Of a stretch of 30,803 nucleotides of DNA, positions 21,201 to 30,710 are shown one piece after another (within the stretch, counting starts at the first letter, position 1; every line of letters begins with the position of its first letter). The notes beneath the pieces are model-generated. The model worked only from the letters and a program-made list of their open reading frames with translations. It did no database searches and was not told where the DNA came from. A program made the translations under genes and the position numbers. Source of the stretch: Pinguiococcus pyrenoidosus. Lineage: Eukaryota > Sar > Pinguiophyceae > Pinguiochrysidales > Pinguiochrysidaceae. The stretch is from assembly GCA_019677205.1 (NCBI GenBank), contig JAAMXY010001470.1, forward strand, positions 1 to 30,803, written 5' to 3'.

Positions 21201-23266
21201 ACGAGACTCAGCAGCGTCGTCAAGACGTCTCGTTCCATCAGCGCGGTCACGGTGTCGGGGAAGGCGCTGAGGTTGAAGAGCGCGACGCTCAGGGTTTCCT
21301 GCACCTCGTCGGCGTCGACTAGGCGGCACAGTTGGTCGAGGCCGCCCAAGTCGACGACTTGCTTCGCGGCGGCGAGGTCCACGGTGAGCGTGGCGATGCC
21401 ATGAATCGCGCGGAGTCTCGTATCGCCGGGTTGCGCCAGCAGTGCCAGCAGCGTCTTCAGCACGTCCTCGTGGAGAACGACGCCCAGGAGGCGCCGGTCC
21501 AGGACGAAGTTGAGCAGCGACGCGCACGCTTGGTTGACGGTTCGGGCCTGGTTAGCATCGGCGTCGACATCGATTTGACACAGATCGACCAGCGTTCGCG
21601 CGGCGCCGTCTCTCGCCAGCAGCAGCCGCAGCTCCGGCTGCTCCGTGAGGTTCTGCAGCGCGAAGGTGCAAAGCTGGCGCTGCTCGGTGGTGCCGCTGGT
21701 GCTCAGGGTCGTCAGCAGCTTGACGAGGCCCATGCTGATCATCTGCTTGCGACCGCTCTTGAGCATGGAAAGGTTGCAAAGGCTCACCGCCGCGCAGCTC
21801 ATGATCTCCGCGGCGTCGCCGCCTGTTTGCCGCAGGCACTTGCGGAGGAGGCTATGGACCAGGTGGATGCCGCCTTCCTCCACTAGCTTGGCCTGGGCGG
21901 ACGGCAGGAAGCTCAAGTTCTCCAGCATCTGCGCGCAGAAAAGCTCGGGATGGGGCGGGCTGAGCGCGGGGTCGCTGGGCGTCGCGTGATCCAGGATGGG
22001 CTCCAGCTCCGCGGCGGCGCTTCGGGACGAGAGCAGCGCGGCCAGGCAGCGCATGATGAGCTTGTTGGTGTGGTCTGCCTGGGCGCCCTGGAGACTGCCC
22101 GTGATGTTGACCATGGCGGTCGCGGCGATCATCTTCGTGTACAGGTTGGGCGACGTGTGCAGCGTGGCGAATGTGGGCAGCAGCCCCTCTCGCACGAGCC
22201 ACTCCGCCACGCCGTAGTTCGCGTCGCGACGCTCCGCGTCCTCCTCGGTGAGGCCGCAGAGCGCCATGGCGGCGTATTGCTGGACCCGCTCGTCGCCGTC
22301 CACCTCGGTGCCCAGATGGTGCAGCGGCGGCTGGCTGGCGAGGTACAGCAGCACCGGCGCGACGCCCTTCTCCAGGAGGCGCCGGGCGCCTCGGCCGCCT
22401 CGACAGATGTTGGCGAAGCTGGCGGCGCACTTTACCACCGTGGCCTCGTCCTTGGTGGAGCCCGTGAGGTACAGGAGAGCGCCCACGCCGCCTTCCTCCA
22501 GGAAAGCCTCGCGCAGCTCCTCGCGCAGCGACATCTTGAGCAGCGCGAAGCCGCACTTGCGCTTCACCGCCAGCCTGGCGTTCACCTCCGCCTCGTCATG
22601 CTCGCCGTGGCTCGTCTCCAGCTGCTGTGCCAGGGCGTCCTCCGCCGTCGCCGGCGCCTCGGTGCCGCCCAGCGACTCGCCGGCCAGGGGCGGTGGCTGC
22701 GCGTCGTCCGCGTCGGTCATGCGCGACAGGTAGATCATGCCCTTCTGGTGGATGCCCTGGCCGCTGATGACGTTCTTGCGCTCCTTGCAGAACAGGTCCC
22801 GCCCGATGGGACCCAGCGCGCCGAAGGTGCTCTGCAGCCTCTCGCGCACCTCCTGCACCAGCTGCTCTCCGTTGGCCGTCGAGGACGCCAATCCGACGTC
22901 CGCGGAGGCGGCGGGAGCCTTTGCGGAAGAGCCTGCATCGTCCTGGCGGTTCTGCGGCTTGGGCAGGTCCAGCTTCGCCTTCCGGCGCTCCTTGGCCTGC
23001 TTGAGATGGCGAGTCAGCGCGATGATCACGTCCTCCTTGGTGGGATGGTTGCGCCAGAAGTTGCGCTCATTGTGCAGCTTCCAGATGCGCACGAGCTTCT
23101 TCAGCTCGGCCATGTGGATCGGAGCCGTCTCCGGATTCGACCGCGGCGGAAAGCATCGGTGCCTCGCCAGGTGCGGACGCAGCGCAGCCAGCCGGCCCTG
23201 CTTCGGAAACTCACGGAAGCGCTCCTCGGCGAGCACCACGCAGCGATTCTTGTGGCCCAGCATCAT
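18125..23266 (-). CDS. Giant armadillo/HEAT-type repeat protein, 3 exons, about 1649 aa
   Basis: ARM repeats form a superhelix for protein-protein interaction; the partner is unknown. Exons (transcript order): 23266-18629, 18524-18333 and 18244-18125, all joined in phase 0. A second ATG follows at 23263. An N-terminal segment (about residues 50-110) has helices and a TKEDVIIALTRHL motif that resembles a SAP domain. ARM units run from about residue 215 to 1400, for example AASFANICRG, AAVSLCNLSMLKSGRKQM, SVALFNLSAFPDTVTALMER and GALFNLMVRKDTRQ. The tail is Lys/Ser-rich, then Glu/Gln-rich with AIQEE/AQEQ repeats, and ends in a short helical segment (HPSVAEKVRSYAKELEQVER) supplied by the last exon. 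Introns: 18525-18628 (CTGAC) and 18245-18332. The long open frames opposite it are shadows. The closest named families would be vacuolar Vac8-like or ARMC proteins; I cannot choose. Confidence 0.86.
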
Positions 23267-23351
23267 CAACAGCTTTGGAGTTCCACTATGGAACTATCGT
23301 CAGTCTCATAGTTGGCGGCGTTGATCCCTTCAGGGGCGGGGGTTCTGCAGC

Positions 23352-23364
23352 GGTTAGGGTTAGG
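23352..23364 (+). repeat. Two tandem TTAGGG-type units (interstitial telomere-like)
   Basis: GGTTAGGGTTAGG is present once. Two units can arise by chance, but the neighbourhood is repeat-rich. It may be a relic of telomere repair or coincidence. Confidence 0.5.
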
Positions 23365-23510
23365 CGGCAAGAAGCTGCAAGAGCCCCGCAGAGGACTCGC
23401 AACTTGGATGGGCTTCGTTGCCTCGGACATGGATTCCATGTGGAAAAAGACGAGTGGAGCTCGGACTCAGCCTTTGGTCCATCGCCACATGTTTTGCTCA
23501 CTTTTCGCAC

Positions 23511-23511
<1 letters not shown>

Positions 23512-23547
<36 letters not shown>
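23512..23547 (+). repeat. (CT)n microsatellite, about 18 units
   Basis: A perfect CT run of about 36 bases is followed by an imperfect pyrimidine stretch to about 23570. Pyrimidine tracts upstream of genes may exclude nucleosomes; here it lies about 250 bases upstream of the ARM start. Confidence 0.95.
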
Positions 23548-23550
<3 letters not shown>

Positions 23551-23602
23551 TTCTCTCTTTCTCTCACTCTCGCGAGTTGTGGCGCCAAGCCTCCAAACGT
23601 TT

Positions 23603-23700
23603 CCGGACCCAGACGCAAGCCCCCGGACCCAGAAGCCCAGAAGGAAGCTCCGGACCCAAGCTCCGGACCCAAGCTCCCGGACTCAAACCCCGGACCCAAA
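23603..23700 (+). repeat. CCGGACCCA minisatellite, about six degenerate copies
   Basis: The word CCGGACCCA or a one-base variant recurs six times within about 100 bases, separated by short AAGCTC-like or CAAGC-like spacers. It begins just after the CT tract. Confidence 0.85.
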
Positions 23701-24467
23701 ACAACTGAACGATCACTTCTGTAGATCACTTCTGCATTGCACCGTAGCGATCGTGAAACCTTTCAGATACGCCCGCATGTATTTGACAGCGGCTTCCTCG
23801 GCCAGATGCACATGCCTCTGAACGACATGGCAACGGTGAAAAGTGAAAAGACGACGATGCCTTGTGCTGTTGAAGCACAGCGGAACGAATTGAAACGCTG
23901 TCAAGCGGATCGATCCTGCACTTGAATCTCCCCGATGATTGAATGCCTCGCAATTTAAAGATTCCGAGCCTCTCCATTGGTCTTTCGCACCCTTTCTCAA
24001 TTACCCCAGCCCCGCCTTTGGCCTCGATAAATTTCTCATGACCTCTTTCGGCGGCTTCATTGGCTCAAGGCCTGATATCTTTGCGGCTGAAGAATTCCGA
24101 TTGCTCCGCCGCTCGAACTGCTTAAGCGGCGTTAAGCACGTCGGGTCTTCTTCTGTTCGCGCCTGCGCATCCGCTGCTCGTCAATTTTGCCCTTCTCGGT
24201 ACGTCTGTCCTCTCTAGGGCGTTTCGTGAGCTCTTAAGGCGGGAGGAGCCGCTTTGGTGAAATGTGCGGCGCGCAAAAGCCGTTGACATCTTCGCTGTAC
24301 TTTCAGCGTTGAGAAGGCCCGGCTGGGTCGCGCTATGCGCATCCTGCTTAGCGGCAACGCGCCGGCAGATTTGGCAGTCCGCTTGATGCCGTAGAGCTGT
24401 GGTGTATGAGGCGCTGGTTTCGAGAAATAACGCGGAGAAATCGCTTCCGAACGCCAGGTTCTCAACG

Positions 24468-25555
24468 ATGTTCGCCGCCGCCCTCAAGCGTGTCCCGGCC
24501 GCTCTCGGCCGCGCGAGCCTGCGCATCAGCCTCACCAACTCGGCACAGGCCTTCAGCACGAAGGCGGTCGCCGCCACCGCGGCCCCGATCCGGTACGCAC
24601 GCTGTACGGGCAGAGCCGCGCGGGATTCCGATGGTTGATTAACGCACCTGTCCACGTTCTAGGGCGTGGACCACCCCCACTCGGGTCGCTTTCGGCTTCG
24701 CCGCCGTGACGCCCATTGCGGTAGGACGAAAGCCAGTGGAAAGTGGCGGTCACCTGGCTAACTTCTGGTGAACTCAGGCGCTTGTGAACGGCAATGTGAG
24801 CAAGTGCGCCTCTTCGGATGACAGAAAGAAGGGCGAGGAGTCGGCCATCCAGACCTGGTACAGGCAGACCAGGGACCGGGTGAGAAGGCTTGCAGGCGCA
24901 GAGAGGACACCCCAGGATCGTGGAAGCTAACCGCGGCCCGCTTCCCTCCCCAGATGTCCGGCGCCAAGCTGCCGGCCAGCGGCGAGGAGGTCGGTGCCTC
25001 CGCCAGCGAAATGGCCGACAACCTCATCAAGCAGAACATCCCGCTCAAGGTAAGGGTTCACAGAAGGGAGCTTTGCGCCCGGTGGGTGGCGTGCTCGAGC
25101 AGGAGGCTGGGCTGACAAGGTGGTTTCCCTGCCGCTGCTTCAGCTCGGCATCGGTTTCATCTTCGGCTTCACCTCCGCTTTCGCGCTCAAGCGCATCGGC
25201 CGCGTCGTCCTCTTCCTCGTTGGCTCCCTGGTCATCATCTTCCAAGTCTGCGCTTATCTCGGCTGGATCTCAGTCAACTACAAGGTAAGAGCCCATGCGC
25301 GGAAGGCCGTGGTCGCGAAAGCCTGCGTGGAGACCAGGCGGACGGCCCCTCGCATCCGACGCACGACCAACCCGGTTCGATTGTCTACAGAACATCGGCC
25401 AGGACTTTGGCGTTGCCTTCGACATGGACGAAGATGGCGAGGTCGGCCAGGAAGACATCATCATGTTGAAAGATCTTATCCTTGGGATTCTTAGCGCAAA
25501 CGTTGCCGGAAGTGGAGGATTTGCCGCTGGCTTTAGCATCGGCATTCGCTATTAA
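24468..25555 (+). CDS. FUN14-domain (FUNDC1-like) mitochondrial membrane protein, 6 exons
   Basis: FUN14 proteins sit in the mitochondrial outer membrane; the animal FUNDC1 is a mitophagy receptor. Exons: 24468-24592, 24663-24720, 24778-24879, 24954-25049, 25144-25284 and 25391-25555, giving 228 residues with all phases matching. The N-terminus (MFAAALKRVPAALGRASLR) is a basic amphipathic presequence, suggesting import. The FUN14 domain covers residues 128-228: LGIGFIFGFTSAFALKR, then VVLFLVGSLVIIFQVCAYLG, then a closing Gly-rich helix (GSGGFAAGFSIGIRY). Between the last two helices sits DMDEDGEVGQED (residues 185-196), an EF-hand/dockerin-like loop. I see no FUNDC1-type N-terminal YxxL LIR motif. 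Introns of 57-106 nt carry TTAAC, CTAAC or CTGAC. It diverges from the ARM gene and converges on the NCB5OR gene. Confidence 0.88.
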
Positions 25556-25980
25556 TCGGATGGTCCGACTGGGAAGGTTTACGTTTAAGGTAGTTGGCTC
25601 GCTAGTTTCACGTCGACGCTAAGGAGTCAGTTTCTTTTGTCCATTGGGGAGGTCCACTGAAGGCTGCAACGCTACCGGGGTCCAGCTCGTACGCAAATCA
25701 TGTGCTGCCTGGTGTACGTGTGATCGCTGTGGTTCATTGTACTAGGTGCCTCCGCCCAAAGCTACCGAACTCCCAAGCTGCCGTCAGGAAGGCTCCCGGT
25801 CCTGTAGTTGTTTCGCGAGTGTGGTTTGGGGGTAGGAAGCGTGGTTCCGTAGGCGCAATTCGTTTGACTGTTGCATGTGCAGAGAAATGAGCCACTCGTT
25901 TGCTGCTCCTTCGTGCTGAGCTTACTCCTTGCGAAGCTCTCGCTGCCCCTCGTGGATCTCCTTCTGCCAGGCCTCGTTCC
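25556..25980. other. Intergenic, between convergent FUN14 and NCB5OR genes
   Basis: The 425 bases between two stop codons contain only short frames with no recognisable motif. They should hold both 3' UTRs. I see no repeat or RNA gene. Confidence 0.6.
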
Positions 25981-27966
25981 TCAGAACGCAAAAATTTGGT
26001 CCTCGGCCAGCCCTGCGCGAATCAACAGCTCCCGCACATGCGCGTCAAAACCTTCGGGACCGCACGTCATCGCAAACCGATCCACCTGGCGAACGCCGTC
26101 GCCCTCTTCCGGTTCAGCCGTGTCCTAGTGGCGGACAGCTTGAGTAGCGGAACATCGCATGGCGGATTGCCTCGGCCGTACCTCAACCAGAGGCACCTCC
26201 GTCGCCAGAACCTGCTCCACGACGCTTGCCGAGATTCGCCCCGTGTGCCGCCTAATGCACGCTTCGCGCGGGGACTCCCGATCTGACGAGCAAAGAAGGT
26301 TAGAGGAGTGATCCCGCTTACCCCCTCCCTCCCCCCCAAAAAAACCACGAAAAACAAAGAAAAAAAAAGGTGGGGAGCAGGACAAACGAAGCACCATTGC
26401 GCAGGCTTTGCTCACCGCTCTGAACATTCCAGTCGCTTCCTTTCGGCTGGGACAGCACCAGATGCAGGTCGAAGAAGCCGAGGATGCCATCATCGACAAA
26501 CTTCTGAGCATGTGCCTCAAGGCCCTCGCGCAAGATGATGTCATCCTCGTGCCGATTGCAGAACACCAAGGTGATTCTTCCCTTTCCGGCGAGCGTCTCC
26601 TCCTTGAACATGACCTTTATCGCGTCGACGTGCATTATTACGTGGCTGGTGTCCCCCCGCGTTCTTCCCTTCTCCAACGTGAGAGCAGGTGCATGTACAA
26701 CCCACCTTCAGGATCTGCAGGACGGGGGTCAGCCCGGAGCCCGCCACCACCATGATGAGATGACGCGGCCGGAAGTGCAGCTCCTCGGCGCCAAGCTGGC
26801 GCCCAAAGACGAAGGAGTCCGTGTACCAAAGGCTACCGAACGGCCCCCTCATGTCGACTCGCTCGCCCGGCTGCAGCTGCGAGACCGCTGAGCTCACTCT
26901 CCCGTGTGGATACACCTGGCACGGCCAAAAACACGCTTGCTGAAACGCGGCTCTGCTTCCGAGCCCACGAGCTTCACTTGCAAGGCAAGTACCGTACCTT
27001 CACGAGAAGGTCGAAATGTCCCTCGGCCTCGGGGCTGCTGATCGGCGTGTAGTGGCGCTGGCGCTCCACGCCGCCACTTCCGGAGGAGTCCTCGGATAGC
27101 ATCCGCAGCTGCAGAAATTTAGGAAGACGCCACGGGTTACGGGAACCACACAACCAAACGCCGGTTTTTGCCTCTCAAGTCCCTGGCGCGTACCACAAGA
27201 TGCTGGCCCGTCTTCAGCCCCGTTCTCTGTCCCGCGGGCATCGCAAAGCGAAGCAACATGCAGCCGGCGCCGATGCTCTTAATTCTGCTCAGCGGCAAGC
27301 TGGACCACCGGTCTGGATCCAAGGCACATGCATGCTGTTGTTCGGCTGTTGCTCCCGCTCCTGCTCCTGCCTGTACCTCCTGTTCTTCTCCTCCATCTTC
27401 TTCTTCGTCTTCTTCCTCCTCCTCCTCTCCCATGGTCGTGTTTGCAGAGAACTCGGGCACCGGCGGGAGCACTCTTCTGCCAGGCTCATCCCCCTTCCTC
27501 AACCGCCCGACTTCCAACCTCTCGATCATGCTCAGGGAGACCCAGGGGTGAATCTGTGGGGATTCGGAAAGTTGAGGAGGCGATCGGAGCTGTGTCGCAT
27601 GCTTTCTCGCCGTTGTCACCTCGTTAAACAGCGCAGTACCGTCGTCGCCCGCGGCCCTCATCAGCTCCTGGACGCCGCCGGGGTGGTAGTGCAGGTAGGG
27701 CGTGATGTTGTACACGCGGCCTCGAATGACGGTCCATGCGTCATGTTCCGAATTGTGCCGCCGCACTTCCTCCATGGTGTAAGTGCGTGGTCCCTGCGAG
27801 GGCCTCGCCCATCAGCGTGGCTGCCGACGCCTGGACTTGAAAGCTGCGAAGCTACCTTGCCGCCCAGCCCCGTGGGGTCCTTCGCGCTCCGCATGAGGCG
27901 CATCCAGTCCAGCTGGCTGAATCCGGGCTTGAGGCTGACTTTGTTGCGAACGTTTCCCGTCGCCAT
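25981..27966 (-). CDS. CYB5R4: NCB5OR/CYB5R4 homologue: cytochrome b5 fused to cytochrome b5 reductase, 8 exons
   Basis: NCB5OR transfers electrons from NAD(P)H through FAD to its own b5 heme; in animals it supports ER redox and fatty-acid desaturation. Exons (transcript order): 27966-27856, 27793-27620, 27553-27194, 27108-26998, 26915-26706, 26614-26416, 26282-26182 and 26124-25981, giving 469 residues. The N-terminal LKPGFSQLDWMRLMRSAKD is specific to this family. The b5 domain (about residues 43-110) keeps both heme ligands, His74 in HYHPGG and His97 in IHPWV, 23 apart. A long acidic and Ala/Gly linker follows. The reductase has RHYTPIS (FAD), GPFGSLWY, VVAGSGLTPVLQILK (pyridine nucleotide), DDIILREGLE and CGPEGF near the C-terminus. 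The CS domain found in animal NCB5OR is not visible. Intron 6 (26283-26415) contains long homopolymer runs. Confidence 0.93.
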
Positions 27967-28259
27967 GGCTGCTCACTGCTGTAGCATGTCTCTCGAAAAC
28001 AACGCGGGAGCAGTCGCTGAAGTCCCGCCACCACTCTCGAGGGGGCGCAAAGCGGCGGCTGGCGTCGGGAAAGACGGAGGGAGAAAACCGCGGCGGACGC
28101 CTGGGTTTTGAAATGTTTTAGTTTTTCTCAGTTTTCATCATAACTTATAGTAAAGTATGTATGAGCTAGGAAACACTGTCACAAAGTATTATCATGCAAC
28201 ACTTCATATAATATTGAAGATATACAGATATTCCATAAGTGTTGTGAACGTTATCTGGG

Positions 28260-28318
28260 ATGATCAAATATCAAATTCGAAAATGATCAAATGATCAAAT
28301 CAAATGATCAAATGATCG
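28260..28318 (+). repeat. Short tandem ATGATCAA(AT) repeat
   Basis: Six TGATCA palindromes occur in about 60 bases, separated by AAA-rich spacers, at the right edge of the AT-rich island. Each TGATCA contains GATC. Confidence 0.85.
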
Positions 28319-28325
28319 GTGGACA

Positions 28326-28637
28326 ATGAAAAGAAGAAGCCCTGTCATTTTTCCAGGTTTGTCGATTTGTCGATCTCCCGATTCTCGTGTTGCTCTCGTC
28401 AGTACCAAGAGAATTCCGCCAGAAGAGGAGGTTCTCGTCAACTACAATGCCCGCCCATGGTTTCTGTGCAGGTGCCCGGTCTGCAGGAGAGACTGTGATC
28501 CTATTTCGCCGCAACGCAGAGGACCTGCGGGGATGCATGCTGCTTTCCACCCCTCCTGCGCTCCAGATAATGATGAGCGGTACAACCCCAAGCAAGAGCG
28601 ACAGCCAACGCACGAGCGAGACTCGGCCGGCCGGTGA
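28326..28637 (+). pseudogene. SET-domain C-terminal fragment, probable gene relic
   Basis: One frame (ATG at 28326, stop at 28637; 103 residues) contains VALVSTKRIPPEEEVLVNYN followed by a Cys cluster, WFLCRCPVCRRDC. This matches the end of a SET methyltransferase domain: the hydrophobic strand, the GEE(L)-x-NY catalytic-tyrosine motif and the post-SET CxC/CxxC zinc site. The rest of the SET domain (GxG and NHxC motifs) is absent upstream, where the DNA is AT-rich repeat. The tail after the Cys cluster is unrelated low-complexity sequence. A TTTTTCCAG acceptor-like site at about 28348-28356 raises the alternative that this is the last exon of a gene with a distant upstream exon; I see no such exon. 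Confidence 0.5.
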
Positions 28638-28739
28638 GCGAGCGAGAGGCGCAGCAGCTCGCTCCGTCTGGCGAATGTGTCACGCAGCTATGAAAGTTTC
28701 CGCCGAGGGAATCGTTGCTAGCGCAAAGAAGAAGCTGCA

Positions 28740-28765
28740 GCGCCACAGGATTGTTCCTGTGGCGC
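28740..28765. other. Perfect 11-bp inverted repeat (hairpin) with TTGT loop
   Basis: Arms GCGCCACAGGA (28740-28750) and TCCTGTGGCGC (28755-28765) pair without mismatch around a four-base loop, TTGT. It lies in intergenic DNA about 1 kb upstream of the last gene. It could be a structured RNA element, a protein-binding palindrome or a mobile-element end. Confidence 0.8.
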
Positions 28766-29710
28766 GGAGTGAAAAGGATCGACACATCAAGCGCGAATCG
28801 CAATCCAGCACCCAGTCCAGCACCAAGGACACTGAGGCATAGCTCAGGCGGGTTGGATGCATCCGCTTCATCAGCATATCCCGGCCCTTTACTTTACAGC
28901 TTTGCAGGTTCACCAAATTCAACCAATGATTGATGAAACGGAAAACGGTGTGCTGAGGAAGATTGGGTTTGGACAACTGTCTAAACTATCCGCCAATGAC
29001 TTCGCTCCATTTTGCTATCTTCTTGCGCCGCCTTCCCGAATATGGCCTTCGAAAACTCCGTCTGTTGATCGTTGCATCTTCCGCTCTGTCCGCTCGGTTT
29101 GATAGCGCTCTTGCAGGAATCAAATTCTGAGAACAAGGATCCTTGATTGGCCGTGATGCTGCGCATCTGCTATTCGATCTATTTTTCCAAACGTGAACCA
29201 ATCATACTCGCCAATGACCGTCTTAAACTGCCCGAAGTGCCATATACGTGCGGAATTCTGAATCTTTCTCTGTACCGTATTTGCTGCAACTTCATAAATA
29301 TAGACCGCACAAGTCTTCTTTGAGCCCACCAATGGGTGAGCAGGTCCCCCATCTGTGTCCCTCTCAAGCAGCACTTGGGCCTCCCATTCGCTTCGCGCCG
29401 CGCCACGCGCCGCCCTCCGCCAGTTCTGACGCTGCGCAGCGTCGAGCAAGGAAGTGCAAAGTGCACCGGACGAGATCGGCGGCCCGAAGCCAGCCAGCTG
29501 TATCCGCGCTGTGGCCGAAACTGCCAGGATTTTCCCAGCAGGGAGCGCAGACTGGTTTTGCGTCGCGGCATTTGCCTTCTGAAGTGCAGACTCTTGGCGC
29601 GAAGACAGCGATAAGGCCCTCTGAAGCCTCATTCGACCTGCGCAGGAGAAGGTGCGAGCGAGAGCAGCAGCTTGAGCAGCTCTGGAGCTTGCCAACGGGG
29701 CTTTGACAGC

Positions 29711-30710
29711 ATGAGCGCCGACGGAGAACTGAAGTTCATCCCGGTTTGGCGATCGGAGAACTTCCTCACCGAGTTCAGCCGCGAGCTGCGCACCCTCAAG
29801 ATCGGCGAGCTGGCGCGAGGGGAGGTGACCAATGGAAGCGTGTTCAACGAGGCGGACCTGGGCGGCCACACCGAGCACGGCTTCGTGAGGGTCTCGAAGC
29901 ACGGCGCCGTGGCCGTCCAAGGCCTCGGCCTTGCCGAGGAAGACGAGGAGGACGATGGCGCGCGACACCGAGCTTTCGATTATAAGAAGGAGATCGCGAG
30001 GCGGCGGCGTCTGCGGCAGCCCATCTCCACCATCCCAGCCTTCATTGCCAGCGTGACCAAGCTGGAGATCGAGCAGCTGCGCGACGTATTTCAGGAGATC
30101 ATCGGCCTGCTCAGGGAGGCCGACGAGATCAACCTCCAGTACCTGCAGATCGCGCAGGATGAGGAGAACAGCCAGAAGTCGCACATGGTCTGGTTCAGCG
30201 AGGACGCGCAGAACGAGGAGTACGAGAAGGAAATGGATATCGTCGAGAACCTCTTCAAGCGCCTCCTCAAGCTGCAGGTTGGCAAGATCCTCGTGATTCC
30301 CGGCGGCATTCGCGTCCGATGGTGCGACATGTTCTACGTCGTCACCCGCACGACGGAGCGAACCTTCTCCTTCACCGTGTGCAATGCGACCGACAGCGCC
30401 AAGTATCATGCCGTTCGGTTCCACCAGTCCCTCGAGCACAAGTGTACCTTCACGGTCAAGGACATCCCCGAAGAAAGGTTTGCCTGGGCAGCAGCAGCGC
30501 CATGCCGCCGCCTCAATCTGCCACTCACGAGAGCCATTGCAACGTCCATAGGATCCTCAATCGGCCGATCCTCTTCAAGATCGTGCAGACCAAGAGGTCC
30601 GAGCAACCCTTGTTCATCTACGACCACGTGCTGCCCTTCCTCATGGGCGAGCTCTCAACCGATCGAATCAAGGAGTGCGAAGGCACGGATGGTGATGACG
30701 AGGACGTCTG
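29711..30710 (+). CDS. Unrecognised conserved-looking protein, 5' part; gene runs off right edge
   Basis: Exon 1 is 29711-30477 and exon 2 is 30552-30710, joined in phase 2 across a 74-nt intron; a GTAAGA donor at 30711 shows that more follows. At least 308 residues are encoded. The N-terminal half is charged, with a short Glu/Asp run (about residues 77-83) and a helical, coiled-coil-like stretch (VTKLEIEQLRDVFQEIIGLL). The C-terminal half is a mixed alpha/beta segment: LLKLQVGKILVIPGGIRVRW, FYVVTRTTERTFSFTVCNAT, YHAVRFHQSLEHKCTFTVKD and then FIYDHVLPFLMG. From memory this layout (PGG strand, an 'FxVxN' strand, a YH motif, a late 'YxxxLPFL' helix) recalls large uncharacterised protist proteins with peptidase-like modules, but the match is too weak to assign. 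Codon use and splice phase support a real gene. Confidence 0.7.

Larger units (their letters stand above)
23267..24467. other. 1.2-kb divergent intergenic region, ARM / FUN14, rich in simple repeats
   Basis: This gap between two start codons holds a TTAGGG-like pair, a (CT)n tract and a GGACCC minisatellite, listed separately. CCATTGG occurs at 23974-23980 and TCATTGG at 24057-24063, nearer the FUN14 start. A minus-strand frame at about 23713-24000 (AEEAAVKYMRAYLKG) looks faintly protein-like but matches nothing I recognise and has no start or neighbouring exon. Confidence 0.6.
27967..29710. other. 1.7-kb divergent intergenic region upstream of NCB5OR and the last gene
   Basis: This is the largest gap. 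It contains an AT-rich island (28105-28320), a SET-domain remnant (about 28326-28637), a perfect hairpin (28740-28765) and a cluster of CCAAT words (28923-29335). No intact gene is convincing. A plus-strand frame at about 29248-29706 ends just before the start at 29711, has no motif and may be leader sequence. Confidence 0.55.

Noticed and set aside
23713-24000. Minus-strand frame with AEEAAVKYMRAYLKG
   Set aside because: It looks mildly protein-like but has no neighbouring exon, recognised family or convincing start. A transposon fragment is possible but not supportable.
24399-24470. Extended N-terminus of the FUN14 protein upstream of 24468
   Set aside because: The frame is open upstream but only from a GTG; the ATG at 24468 begins a textbook presequence.
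29120-30439. A 439-codon open frame on the minus strand
   Set aside because: It lies opposite the last gene, has no domain motif, and its 3' half reads through AT-rich non-coding DNA. The plus-strand gene has splice-phase support.
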